A program made the translations under genes and the position numbers. Below, in pieces: positions 1 to 9,433 of a DNA stretch of 64,000 nucleotides; the first letter of the stretch is position 1, and every line of letters begins with the position of its first letter. The notes beneath the pieces were generated by a model, which had not been told where the DNA came from, searched no databases, and worked only from the letters and a program-made list of their open reading frames with translations. The stretch spans positions 1 to 64,000 of the forward strand of contig CAMXAU010000007.1 in the NCBI GenBank assembly GCA_947179325.1, in the 5' to 3' direction. The stretch is from an uncultured Bacteroidales bacterium (GTDB lineage: Bacteria; Bacteroidota; Bacteroidia; Bacteroidales; UBA932).

Positions 1-1372
1 GATAAAAATGTACCAAACAGCGAGGATGATATTGCAACAAAATTGAAGAAGAACCTATTTTAAGTTCTAATTCTACCAAAGACGGTCCTCCCAATCTATT
101 CATTTCTGGCAACGATGTTTGTACCTCATCAATACCTGCAACCGAGTTCAGTTCATTATTGTAGAAGACACCGGTGAATTCAGCTCCTCTTTTAGTTAAA
201 CGGAATGTATCGCTCAACATGAATGTTGGCATAGGAATATTATTGCAAAGAGTATCAAATCCCTTTACAATAGGACTCCAGCCACAAACATTGATTTTGT
301 CTTCATTAGTTTTAACAATAGGAGCAAGCTGTTTTTGATCTCCAATCCAAATAACTTTGCATCCCAACATCTTCGACGCAGCAATCATCGGTAGCAACGC
401 CTGACTTGCTTCATCCACTACAACATAATCAAAAGGAGTAGTTTCATGCAGGTCTTTCGCCCACCCACTTGCGATGTAGAACGTGGCAAGCGAGAGATGA
501 CCGGGCGTGGCATTGCAAACATTTCCTTCATTTGCCATCAATTTAGGTAATTCGTGTCGCTCATCTATCGTCAAACTTGTCTTTGATACTTTATCACTTT
601 CAAGATATGGTTTCAATTCCTCTTTAGAAGCAACAACTTTCAGTGCTTCATTAGTTAGTGCTGTAACCAACACGCTTTTTCTTTCTGACAATAGTTGTGC
701 AATTAGCTTTGCCATCCTATGCGTTTTACCTGTTCCTGGAGGGCCTTGAATGGCAACAGTATTGTAAGATTCCAAACTACGCAGAATATGGATATTCAGG
801 TCTTCTGTCGCAGAAACCTTTTGTGGATTCCATATGTTTCCTGTCGCAAAGAAAAAGTCCAAAATTTCTTTTGTTGCCTCACATTCAGAGTGTTGGACGA
901 CATTCTTCAAGTTTAGCAGATATTTCAATGGTGGATCATTAGGTCCGAAAGCTATAATAGGATTCTGAGATTCAAGCAAATCCGCAAATTCCACAGTTAT
1001 ATTCTTTACCCCGACCAAACAAAAAGCAGGGTCTTCCGATTTTGAAATCCAGACGCAATGCGCATCTGAATAATTGCATTGATATTGTTCTCGAAGGTCA
1101 GCCCAAGCCAAATTCCCCCAATTCTTATAACTCGCCATCTCTCCAATAAAACAGGATGCCGTCCAAAAAGAGTTCTTGCGAGGCATATTGTCTGAAATAC
1201 GTACTTTGAAGATGGAGAAATCTCCTCTAAAACCAACGAATTTGCCGACAAAAATTTCCCCACGTTCTTTAAGTACTGTTGCTTTGGTTGCAATCAGGCG
1301 GCCATACTCTTTCATCTGAGTGTTATACTCAGTTTCAAGAAATTCAATATAATTTTCTCGTTTGAACTTCAT
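1..1372 (-). CDS. SF1 superfamily DNA/RNA helicase, 3' end cut by window edge
   Basis: The reading frame is open from an ATG at 1372 down to base 1, giving 457 residues of a longer protein. It shows Walker A GPPGTGKT (about residues 210-217), Walker B VVVDEAS (317-323), motif III GDQKQLAP (344-351) and a following SDTFRL segment. This order is typical of UPF1/Dna2-like superfamily 1 helicases, which use ATP to move on single-stranded DNA or RNA. The first 180 residues are not recognised and may bind a partner or nucleic acid. The start lies 2 bases after the stop of the sacsin-like gene, so the two are almost certainly co-transcribed and translationally coupled. The helicase C-terminal half, and any fused nuclease, lie outside the window. 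The helicase call is firm; a role in defence is inferred from the neighbours. Confidence 0.88.
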   Translation of the reverse strand, partial: MKFKRENYIEFLETEYNTQMKEYGRLIATKATVLKERGEIFVGKFVGFRGDFSIFKVRISDNMPRKNSFWTASCFIGEMASYKNWGNLAWADLREQYQCNYSDAHCVWISKSEDPAFCLVGVKNITVEFADLLESQNPIIAFGPNDPPLKYLLNLKNVVQHSECEATKEILDFFFATGNIWNPQKVSATEDLNIHILRSLESYNTVAIQGPPGTGKTHRMAKLIAQLLSERKSVLVTALTNEALKVVASKEELKPYLESDKVSKTSLTIDERHELPKLMANEGNVCNATPGHLSLATFYIASGWAKDLHETTPFDYVVVDEASQALLPMIAASKMLGCKVIWIGDQKQLAPIVKTNEDKINVCGWSPIVKGFDTLCNNIPMPTFMLSDTFRLTKRGAEFTGVFYNNELNSVAGIDEVQTSLPEMNRLGGPSLVELELKIGSSSILLQYHPRCLVHFY

Positions 1373-1374
1373 AA

Positions 1375-4300
1375 TTAAATATCATCGTCAGTGGTTTGTG
1401 TTTGCGTTCCTTGCTGCCTTGCATAAATGTCACAGACTCGTGTAGCATTATCAGCGATGTGGAAACGCTCAAAATTGAAATGCAAGTCTGTAAAATAATG
1501 CAATGTTTCTGCAAAATTAGATACTCTGTCAGAGAATTTTTCCCTGTCAAGATTTTCCGAACTAAATGTGATTGAGATGTTCGACTGGTTCATTACCAAA
1601 TCACTCTGTGGAACTTCTACGATATCCAACTCTCCATTTACAGTCGTATATACTAACAACCTTGCGTTATTCTGTACTACCCATTCCCATTCCTCTGGAT
1701 TAATTTTAAATTTCGCTTGTTGGGATTTATAGCTTTTAAGAACAATGGGAATAAGACCATCTTTATCTTCAACATTAACAGTAGAGAAACAGCAGGGTTT
1801 GCCAGTATCATCACATTCTCCGTAATGCTCAGGAAATTTCCAGTCAGGGCGACTTTCAATTAGTTTCCGTTGAGCCTCAAGCTGTGCTGCGTACATTTTT
1901 TGATTGGATATCTCGCTTTCTTCTTGGTCTACCTCTACAATTCTTCCAGATGTTAGATTTTCTATAATCTGTTTCAAACGAACATTTTCGTCTTCCAGTT
2001 CTTTGTTTCGAGTACTCAAATCTTTGAAATCTGCAATATTGAAATCTGCAATATGAGAAACAAGTTCCGTCAAGTCTTCTTCATTCAAACTATTCTTCAA
2101 GGTCTGCAATTGCTGTCTTTCATTTTTAGTCCAGACAACATTCATGCTAACAGAATCTTTGATAGGATACACTTTGGGAAAATGGTTTTCATCAAACAAA
2201 CTCTTATTTGATTCGCCCCATTCGTCAATCAACAATCGTGCAGCATTTCTAAAGTTCTCATCTTCCCAATTTGAGTTATTACCATAGAGTTCCTTAACTC
2301 TTCCATCTATATAGGCATAAGCATCCGAAGAATTTTTCTGTTTGGAGATTGTAGCAACACAGCGTGGGTCAATAAGAATATTGTAGTAGTTGTTTGTATC
2401 ATCAGAAAACAATGCAATAATATCTTTAAGCGTTTTATCTATACTTTCTGTTTCCTTATAAAGTTGGTCCTTTGCAACAAAATTTCCTGCTTGATTTGGA
2501 TATATTGCCTTGTTTGGGAATTGAAAGTTTCGACTTTCACTATATTTGTATAGCACATTTAGATTCTCAAAAAGCTCATTGTTGCTAGTTGAGAATTCAG
2601 CTAAAAAGGTCTTAGTATTTGCTTTCTTTTCTATTACAGAAACTATATCACGGCAAATAAACTCATTGACACGAAGCCAGAGTTTGCTGTCAACGACCTC
2701 TATGGTCTCATCTATGTTTTTACATTCAGGCAGGAAATAACGAGCGGCTTTCTTTAATGCTGTTTGAGTAATTGAGATATTCTCGTTTTCGGGACTTGTT
2801 ATTGGTAGGACCTGTATTAAGTATAGTGCTATTTGGCGCAGACTTTCCTCACTGTATTTTCTGTACAGGGTGTAGCTATTATATGTGGCAGAATTACTCC
2901 AACTTGGGTAACCTAATGTTGCGTTTGATAAATCTGTGGCAAAGTCCGCGATACCTTTCGCACTTGTCTTCCCCAATGATTTTAGGTCAATAGCATTGTC
3001 CAGCAGAATGTCTTTGTATGACAGTCCGATTTTCCCAAACACATTGTTTTTCAATACCTCTGGAATACCATTATCAATGAACAGATTCTTGGAAAAGCAG
3101 AATGTTCCATTTTGGTTAGGGACTATCGCCTTGTTGTTCATTGTTGCCAAGGTAATGCCTAAACTAAGAATTGTATCATTCAACCACTTTGCGTCTAATC
3201 CTACAGGAAGATTTGCCAAAGATTTCTTTGATTCAATAGTAGAAATTATATAGCCGATAAGCCACTTGTCAGTTTCTTCCCATGCAGCTTTATTCAATGA
3301 ATTGTCTAAAACTGTCTGTAAATCCTGACACTGGAATAGTTCTTTTGTAATTGTGTATATGCGCGAACGCTTCGTAATGAACTCTTGCTCATATTTGTTA
3401 CTATCTGATACAGCAATAGAAATGATTGGCTTCAATTTAGAAAGTTTGTGTGCATCTGTGTACTTTGCATCAATAATGCTTTTTACTAAACTGTTGACCT
3501 TGGCAGAATAGCTTGTGGAATTGAATTTGCTATCCAGAGATACAGTGGTTATTGATTCATGAAGCAGTAGAGGTCTCATATCTCCTCCAAGTTTTCCCAA
3601 GACATCAAGAACTACATTTGTAACTCCCTCTCCCTGTTTGAAACCTTCTGCGTCTCTCTTCAAAAACTCTCCGTTCATGTTGGGAAGAAGGGCGTGCTCT
3701 TTGAATAAGAGTTCATTTTGTAACGACACAAAAGCCAAGAACCTGTTGTACCATGCAAATTTGTCGTTGTCAGGAATAACGTCTAGAGAATCCACAGAGC
3801 CCTTGGTTTCAATATCCGCACATATATCCTCGGTTGCCCACAATCTTATATCATTATCTTTCCAAAGCATGTGCGCCCATTTGTTGTTGTCTGCAACCAA
3901 CTTCTTTGGATATAGTGAAGTGAGCAATTCAAACAAGATGTTTTCCGACTCTTGTTTACTTTCTTTAATAATAATACAATCTGATAACCTAAGAGAAGTT
4001 CCAGACATTAAATAAGGAGTTACTATTGGATGACTTGACAGTTTCTCTTGCATAGCCGTTACAATTGATTTCTTGTACCAGTCCTTATCTAATTTCTCAT
4101 GATCCTTTACTGACTTTAATCCGTTGCAAAGGTTAAAGAAACTGTTAAATGAATTCTCAGAAAGATATCCAACAATAATATCGAATATATCGGGCAGTTT
4201 ACAAAGAATCTTCTGATTAATGCCAACCTCTGTGATTGCATTTTTCTCTTCGTCTCTTGTAATTCCATTGAGAATCAAGCTCTGTCTCTCGCTGTCCGGT

Positions 4301-5298
4301 TCAAAATCTGGACTGTTCACGAATATCGGCATCTGGATTTGTCCTTCAATACCGACTAATGGGAATACACAGAACAACGATGTTTTATCGCCTGTGCTTA
4401 CTATATTTTTATTGCTATCAATTTCACATGCTACTTGTAATCTTATGGAACGTTCTGCCTTGTATTTTGCTGAAAGTTCTTCGTCCAACTCTTTTGCTGA
4501 ATAATATATAAAAGTCCGGGGCTCAGGCTCTGTATCGCCAGCGATAATTCTAAACTGAGCTTGATGAAGTTCGTCTGTAATTGGAGTATCTGTTATACGT
4601 TCAATTGATATTCTTTCACCATTGTCTATTAATTCAACAGAAGACAATTCTTTGCAGAATAACAAGGTTTGTGCAATGTTTTCCTTGAAATTCTCCTTTC
4701 CTAATTGTACTGCACGACGCCCCGATTCTGAATTGACATGATAGATATATGTGGTCCAGTCGTATGGTTCGCTATAATATACCTCGGATGCTCTCATCTT
4801 ATCAAGACCTTCAAGAAGTTCTTGCTCAGTAAAACCATCTCTATACATTGTTACGGAAAAACCGACGATTGCATTTTCATCGCCATACATATTACTTTCA
4901 ATCGTTACAACTTTGGAAAGGCAGTGTGTAGTTAGGAAACCTGTTCCAAAGCGTCCTGTACTTTCTGCATTTTCTTTATCTTCACTATATTTATATAGCA
5001 ATCCCAATCTTGCATCAGCAGTAAATGGGTCGCCATCATGCTGGAACTTAACACGGTCACCGTCAATAAGAATTCGTGCTTTAATACTATCTCTATTCGG
5101 GTTATTTGTTATTGTATCCTTTGCATTCTGTAGCAACTCCCAAATCCATCTTTTCCTGTCAATATCATTGGGTTGATTGAGTTCTCTCAGGCGTTTACTT
5201 ACATTGCTGATATACATTTTATCAAGCAATTTTTCTAAAGCTTTTTCTGTTGATTTTGGGGCTGAAATTTGCATATGATTATTTGTTATATTCAACAT
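1375..5298 (-). CDS. Sacsin-like GHKL (Hsp90-type) ATPase with NOV/DUF3883-like C-terminus
   Basis: A 1307-residue protein. The N-terminus has a full Hsp90-type nucleotide site: N-box ELLQNAKD (54-61), G1 HDGDPF (88-92 region) and G2 GRFGTGF (115-121). This spacing and wording is that of sacsin/NO VEIN-type ATPases in bacteria. A long unrecognised middle (about 200-1090) follows, then a short coiled coil (about 1095-1145) and a C-terminal segment (about 1165-1235) laid out like the DUF3883/NOV_C nuclease fold, but with PIVLKS where an acidic residue plus VK is expected and with the typical NPEEWEW helix. It starts 21 bases after the DUF1016 nuclease stop and runs into the helicase gene with 2 bases between. 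An alternative start is the ATG at 5274. Family assignment is confident; the job, probably sensing or remodelling in phage defence, is inference. Confidence 0.85.
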   Translation of the reverse strand: MLNITNNHMQISAPKSTEKALEKLLDKMYISNVSKRLRELNQPNDIDRKRWIWELLQNAKDTITNNPNRDSIKARILIDGDRVKFQHDGDPFTADARLGLLYKYSEDKENAESTGRFGTGFLTTHCLSKVVTIESNMYGDENAIVGFSVTMYRDGFTEQELLEGLDKMRASEVYYSEPYDWTTYIYHVNSESGRRAVQLGKENFKENIAQTLLFCKELSSVELIDNGERISIERITDTPITDELHQAQFRIIAGDTEPEPRTFIYYSAKELDEELSAKYKAERSIRLQVACEIDSNKNIVSTGDKTSLFCVFPLVGIEGQIQMPIFVNSPDFEPDSERQSLILNGITRDEEKNAITEVGINQKILCKLPDIFDIIVGYLSENSFNSFFNLCNGLKSVKDHEKLDKDWYKKSIVTAMQEKLSSHPIVTPYLMSGTSLRLSDCIIIKESKQESENILFELLTSLYPKKLVADNNKWAHMLWKDNDIRLWATEDICADIETKGSVDSLDVIPDNDKFAWYNRFLAFVSLQNELLFKEHALLPNMNGEFLKRDAEGFKQGEGVTNVVLDVLGKLGGDMRPLLLHESITTVSLDSKFNSTSYSAKVNSLVKSIIDAKYTDAHKLSKLKPIISIAVSDSNKYEQEFITKRSRIYTITKELFQCQDLQTVLDNSLNKAAWEETDKWLIGYIISTIESKKSLANLPVGLDAKWLNDTILSLGITLATMNNKAIVPNQNGTFCFSKNLFIDNGIPEVLKNNVFGKIGLSYKDILLDNAIDLKSLGKTSAKGIADFATDLSNATLGYPSWSNSATYNSYTLYRKYSEESLRQIALYLIQVLPITSPENENISITQTALKKAARYFLPECKNIDETIEVVDSKLWLRVNEFICRDIVSVIEKKANTKTFLAEFSTSNNELFENLNVLYKYSESRNFQFPNKAIYPNQAGNFVAKDQLYKETESIDKTLKDIIALFSDDTNNYYNILIDPRCVATISKQKNSSDAYAYIDGRVKELYGNNSNWEDENFRNAARLLIDEWGESNKSLFDENHFPKVYPIKDSVSMNVVWTKNERQQLQTLKNSLNEEDLTELVSHIADFNIADFKDLSTRNKELEDENVRLKQIIENLTSGRIVEVDQEESEISNQKMYAAQLEAQRKLIESRPDWKFPEHYGECDDTGKPCCFSTVNVEDKDGLIPIVLKSYKSQQAKFKINPEEWEWVVQNNARLLVYTTVNGELDIVEVPQSDLVMNQSNISITFSSENLDREKFSDRVSNFAETLHYFTDLHFNFERFHIADNATRVCDIYARQQGTQTQTTDDDI

Positions 5299-5319
5299 AA
5301 TTTAAGATATATATTTTCT

Positions 5320-6477
5320 TCATATTGTCTCCAACTCCTTCTCAATTTCCTCGATCGTAGGCAGACTACCACGAAAGTCTTTTGGCAATGCCTGCCCCAA
5401 TTCATAGTCGGAGATACCGATTGGCTTTTGAATGTCACGCAGGGCATATTCCGCCTTGATGCGGTCTTTGGTCTTGCAGAGCAGCAATCCGATGGTTCGG
5501 TTGTCTCCCTCACGGCAAAGGATGTCATCCACCGCAGAACAGTAGAAGTTCAGTTTGCCGATATATTCCGGCATAAACTCCGTATCTTTCAACTCAATCA
5601 CCAGATAGCGGTGCAAGAAAGCGTTATACATTAGGATGTCAATGTAATAATCGCCACCAGACACCTCTATATGATATTGCCGTCCCATGAAAGCAAAACC
5701 AGCACCCATTTCCACAAGGAATTTCTCTACATGGTTGACCAAACCGATTTCCACATCACGCTCATTGTATTGGTCAGTGAAAGTGAGCATATCAAAGATA
5801 TATGGGTCTTTGAGCATTGATTTCACATCGCTTGCTTCCGGTACAGGCAAAGTCTCTGCGAAATTGTTAGCCAATGCGCCATGCTTGCCGTAATCATCAA
5901 GTTTGATGGCTTCTTGCAGATAGCGTGTGTTCCAATGAGACGTGATACATTGTATCATGTACCAATAACGTGCGCGAATATCCTTAACCTGCTGTAAGAG
6001 TATCAGATTATGCGTCCAACTCAAATGCCTTATTGGAAGCGTAAAATTATACGTTCCAAATTGCGCAATCAGTGATTGCGCAATTTGCTTTGAGGTGCCG
6101 TCTAATTGCGCAACCGCTGATTGCGCAATTGAAGAATCAGCACCCTTCACCATCGTAAGTTCCTGATTATATTCGTTGAAGAACTGTATCATGCACTGCA
6201 TATTGCGTACGGAAAATCCTTTTATCTCGGAATAATCGTTCTTCAAATCCACAGATAATCGTTGCAAAGTTTTCTTGCCCCAACCATCGGTGTCTTGGCT
6301 CTGCTGTAGCATTTCACCAATATCCCAATACATCCGAAGCATCTCTTCATTGACCGCATAAATCGACCTTTGTTGGGCAACCTGCACCCTTTGCTTGATT
6401 TTGCGAAGCAATGCAGCATAACCACGGAAATTATCCATCAAGTTATCAGTGACTTGTATGTTTGTATTCTTTGCCAT
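5320..6477 (-). CDS. DUF1016 (YhcG-type) PD-(D/E)XK nuclease
   Basis: A 385-residue protein. Residues 15-105 match the DUF1016 N-terminal winged-helix-like domain (YWDIGEML, SVRNMQCM). Residues 210-375 are the YhcG PD-(D/E)XK nuclease domain, with D280 (YYIDILMY) and E295-x-K297 (LVIELK) as the expected metal-binding and catalytic residues, followed by the usual GKLNFYCSAVD motif. Homologues cut or process DNA and often travel with restriction and defence genes on mobile elements. A variable linker (113-140) contains a repeated xIAQS unit, described separately. It is the first gene of a three-gene minus-strand operon with the GHKL ATPase and the SF1 helicase. No other function fits as well. 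Confidence 0.92.
   Translation of the reverse strand: MAKNTNIQVTDNLMDNFRGYAALLRKIKQRVQVAQQRSIYAVNEEMLRMYWDIGEMLQQSQDTDGWGKKTLQRLSVDLKNDYSEIKGFSVRNMQCMIQFFNEYNQELTMVKGADSSIAQSAVAQLDGTSKQIAQSLIAQFGTYNFTLPIRHLSWTHNLILLQQVKDIRARYWYMIQCITSHWNTRYLQEAIKLDDYGKHGALANNFAETLPVPEASDVKSMLKDPYIFDMLTFTDQYNERDVEIGLVNHVEKFLVEMGAGFAFMGRQYHIEVSGGDYYIDILMYNAFLHRYLVIELKDTEFMPEYIGKLNFYCSAVDDILCREGDNRTIGLLLCKTKDRIKAEYALRDIQKPIGISDYELGQALPKDFRGSLPTIEEIEKELETI
6060..6129. repeat. Four spaced copies of palindrome ATTGCGCAAT inside the DUF1016 gene
   Basis: The self-complementary decamer ATTGCGCAAT stands at 6060-6069, 6075-6084 and 6120-6129; a copy with one change stands at 6105-6114. Offsets are 15, 30 and 15 bases, so two pairs lie 45 bases apart in frame. 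They encode two SIAQS/QIAQS-type units in the linker between the DNA-binding and nuclease domains. The array can form alternative hairpins and could expand or contract by slippage without breaking the frame. Confidence 0.85.
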
Positions 6478-6568
6478 ACTTTTTCCTTTTTTTGTTTACA
6501 AAGTTACTCTTTTTATTCGGTTGTATGTCAAAATCTTACGACTATTATCACGTACATACCATTATCGG

Positions 6569-8035
6569 TTATCTTCCCATTGAGAAGCCCCTCTTTTGCT
6601 GGTAGTCGTAACGACCTTCCACCACATTTTCGACTTCCCGTTTGGCTTTGATTTGCTCACGGCTGTCCAAGTCGCCTTTTTGCTTAGCTGTAAGGTACAG
6701 GAAATCTCCCGCGGTATGGCGTGACTGCCTATCATCCCCGAACAGGTTGAACGCATCCTTGATGTTCGATACCTGCTCCGTGTCAAAACGGGGCTTGTAA
6801 CAATCCTTTGCCAAACGGATGATACCGTGTACCGCCTTGCGGAAGATGTTGTTTGTTTTGAGCAGCAAGAAGCTGAGACAACCGATAAGGTGGTTCTGCC
6901 ATGCAATGTGGTTTTTAAGCCTTGCGGTTGTCTCCGTGTGTTCCGCCTCCTTGCGGTTCAACTCGGACTGATGCTTGGCTTCCAGCTTCATCAGTTCACA
7001 GTGATGGTCATTCTGCATGGCTTGGATTTTATCCTGCAACTGCCCTATGGTTTCCTCATGCGTGTAAACCTCGTCACGCAAATCCTCAATTTCACCTTTC
7101 AAGGCTTTAGACTTGCCCGTAGCCCAACCGACAGCGGCACTCAGAAACTCGCTCCCTTTCTCCTTGTTGAGCTTGGAGCGCTTCTCGCTGATAGCCCTGT
7201 CAAGATCTTCACTCTGTCGTTGCTTCAGTTGGGCTTGCTCTATGAGTGCATTGGTGGCATTTTTCGTTTCCTGCATCTTCTGGTTTGCCATCTCCAACTG
7301 ATGCTCCCGATAAAGCCGTGTGGCATTCATGCGGTTCATTTCCTCTTTCTGTTTCTCTATGATGAAGTCGTTACGTTCGAAATGTTCCTTGCCTGTCTCG
7401 GTTTTGGATTGCCCTCGCTCCATAGAGAGCAAGTCGGCAGCCAATGTCTGCATCGCTGCCATATCCTCGTCATTGAACTTTTGACTTTTGCCCGAATCGT
7501 GGTTCATCCAGTCGAATACGATGTGTGCATGATAGTTCGGTTTGAACCATCTTCCACCAACTTGGAAACACTCCTTGTCTTCCGCTTCGGGCTGTCCACT
7601 CAACCAATGCCCCTCGTCCTTGTGCAGGAAGATTTGTAGCGGAATGATGCCCCAGCGTTGTCGGCACTTCTCGCCAAATTTGCGCACGTCTGCCAGTGTG
7701 GTGTCCGGTCTGATGAGCAGCACACCCTCACGGATGGGCGAGCATCCTGCCACCTTGGTGATTTTCCCGTTCCTGCCTTTCCGTTCACGCTCTTTCTCCT
7801 GCATGGCACGATCCGTCTTCTCCTTGACCATCCGTTTGATGTTGTCGTAGTGTGTCCGCAAATCGGGAGTGCTGAAGTCGGGGTTTACCCATCGCTCGTT
7901 ATCGGCAGATAGTTCGGATACGATGTAGATTTTGGACTCGCCGATGTTACGCATGTACTCGGCTGTTCTCCGGTTATGAGCCTCGCTTGATGCGATGTTG
8001 CAAGGCTTGATGTGTATGCTTGATTTGGTTGCCAT
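6569..8035 (-). CDS. Mobilisation relaxase, MobV/Pre (plasmid recombination enzyme) family
   Basis: 488 residues from the ATG at 8035; the reading frame extends further upstream, but that stretch is out of character and an AAGAGA Shine-Dalgarno-like stretch sits just before 8035. The N-terminal 230 residues carry the MobV/Pre pattern: early HIKPCN, the block SPIREGVLLIRPDT, and the metal-binding HxH-type motif in NYHAHIVFDW. Relaxases of this family nick oriT and pilot the strand in conjugative transfer. Residues 230-420 are long charged coiled coil. The C-terminal 70 residues include a short hydrophobic stretch. The untranslated region just upstream (8036-8316) is rich in inverted repeats, as expected for an adjacent oriT. 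It belongs to a mobilisable element, not to the defence operon that follows. Confidence 0.9.
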   Translation of the reverse strand: MATKSSIHIKPCNIASSEAHNRRTAEYMRNIGESKIYIVSELSADNERWVNPDFSTPDLRTHYDNIKRMVKEKTDRAMQEKERERKGRNGKITKVAGCSPIREGVLLIRPDTTLADVRKFGEKCRQRWGIIPLQIFLHKDEGHWLSGQPEAEDKECFQVGGRWFKPNYHAHIVFDWMNHDSGKSQKFNDEDMAAMQTLAADLLSMERGQSKTETGKEHFERNDFIIEKQKEEMNRMNATRLYREHQLEMANQKMQETKNATNALIEQAQLKQRQSEDLDRAISEKRSKLNKEKGSEFLSAAVGWATGKSKALKGEIEDLRDEVYTHEETIGQLQDKIQAMQNDHHCELMKLEAKHQSELNRKEAEHTETTARLKNHIAWQNHLIGCLSFLLLKTNNIFRKAVHGIIRLAKDCYKPRFDTEQVSNIKDAFNLFGDDRQSRHTAGDFLYLTAKQKGDLDSREQIKAKREVENVVEGRYDYQQKRGFSMGR

Positions 8036-8142
8036 TCTCTTAAATTTTGATTGGGTTATTGACTGTTGTTTTGTTGCCGTCCGCTCATAACCGCAGGGGT
8101 TCTTAGGGGTGTAACCCATAAGCGGAGATTGCAAAGAGAGGG

Positions 8143-8306
8143 TCACTCTTTGCTCGGGGTCCTCAGGGGTGAACGCCCAGAGTGAGTTATTAGGGCAACG
8201 TCCTAATCCCCTCGGGAGAGCCCACAACTACGAAAGCGAAGCGTGTAGTTATAGTAGGCTATATCAAGGGCAAGCCCTTGTGGTTACCCACAGCCTACGG
8301 CTTTCG
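8143..8306. other. Nested inverted repeats upstream of mob: candidate oriT
   Basis: The 281-base gap between the relaxase and the primase-like gene is dense in dyad symmetry. Pairs visible are TCACTCT (8143-8149) with AGAGTGA (8179-8185), ATTAGG (8189-8194) with CCTAAT (8202-8207), AACTAC (8226-8231) with GTAGTT (8245-8250), and a triple nested set: CGAAAGC (8231-8237) with GCTTTCG (8300-8306), GTAGGCT (8254-8260) with AGCCTAC (8292-8298), CAAGGGC (8265-8271) with GCCCTTG (8274-8280). Relaxase genes of this family commonly lie next to their oriT, so this is the natural place for the nick site. The nick position cannot be assigned. Confidence 0.55.
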
Positions 8307-8316
8307 CTCTCCTCCG

Positions 8317-9430
8317 TTAGGGAGGGTTTCCGTCACCGCTGCCGATTGTGGATGCACTGACCAGCACAAGGTCTAAATCGTCTATCAGCTTTTGCAGGGC
8401 GGGATTCTTCTCTATCATCCGTTGGAGGATTTTCTCTGCCTCGACCAAGTGGTTGGCGGTACTCATGAGCTTGCCTTCCCGTATCTGAAAGATGATCCAG
8501 TCGGCTATGTCGATATGGGCATCTTTCTGTTTTGGGGTGGCGTTCTTCTCTATGATGTCTGATACCATCGCCTTGCAAAAGGTCATGCTTTCGGCTCGTT
8601 GCTTCCACTCGGCATATCCGTCCGCATCAGGGAAAAGGATAACGGTTCGCCCTGTCAGTACACGGAGCTTTTCCTCTCGCATCTGGCTCTTTCCGCCTGT
8701 TGCCAGCCATACATGGTCGGAAAAGATGGCAGAGCCGATGACGGCACTCTTTTCGGATTCCACCAATACCACCACCTTGTCGGGATGGAGCTTCAACAGG
8801 TGTTCTCCGAAAGGCATTGGGAGAGTTTTGCCAATCCTCCGACAACACACGCTGCTTTTTCAGTATGCTGTGTATCCAGTTCACTGCCGATGTCTGCCCA
8901 TCCTTGATACGGTGTCCGTCTTCGGGATTGTACTGCATCACCTTTCCCGTGCGTACCTTGTCCGCCCGGTCTATCTGCCAAAAGATAACAGAGCCGTCAC
9001 GGGTAGCTCCCAAACGGTATTCCTCCAGCAACCGTTTCAATACCTCTTTCGCCTTGCTGCCGTAATAGGAAGTAAGGAGCGTGGAGAGGAAACGGAAGAA
9101 ATTACTGTTCACGCTTTGGGATTTCTCCACATAGTGCTGCGGGATGTAGTCTATAGTTTTCGGTTGCGGAGGTTGCTGATACTTCTGTACCACTCTTTGC
9201 CTTTCAAAAGAGGAATTGTTGACGGTGCAACATTCGGGGTGGTCTTGGAAATACTCTTTCGGGGTGTAGTGATACCCGCAACCGCTTTCGTGGTTGCACC
9301 TGCCGACCGATGGATGCAAAGGCACATTGTTCCCGTCCACGTAATAGACGAAAGAACGCCTATCCCCGCAATTGGGACAGGTATGCCGTGTTGCCATCCC
9401 CTTGTACTTCTGTAACGAATAATTGCCCAT
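8317..9430 (-). pseudogene. DUF6371/Toprim primase-like protein, disrupted by a frameshift
   Basis: Two overlapping minus-strand frames together make one protein. The first part (from the ATG at 9430) begins with a CxxC...C..C zinc-finger-like region (CPNCGD, CNHESGCGYHY) typical of DUF6371 primase-like proteins of Bacteroides mobile elements, and continues to about 8830. The second part (from about 8825 to 8317) carries the Toprim-like segment VVLVESEKSAVIGS and ILFPDADGY. Continuity from ...DWQNSP to MPFGEHLLKL requires removal of one base, most simply one C of the CCC near 8824. After the break the first frame degenerates into a basic, prolin-rich tail, a shadow of the real one. The gene abuts the ATPase stop (3 bases). 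It is either a pseudogene, a recoding site or a sequencing error. Confidence 0.75.
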
Positions 9431-9433
9431 GAC

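Noticed and set aside
507..942. Plus-strand open frames of 65-81 codons
   Set aside because: They lie opposite the Walker A and Walker B region of the minus-strand helicase, which reads as a real protein; these are shadows.
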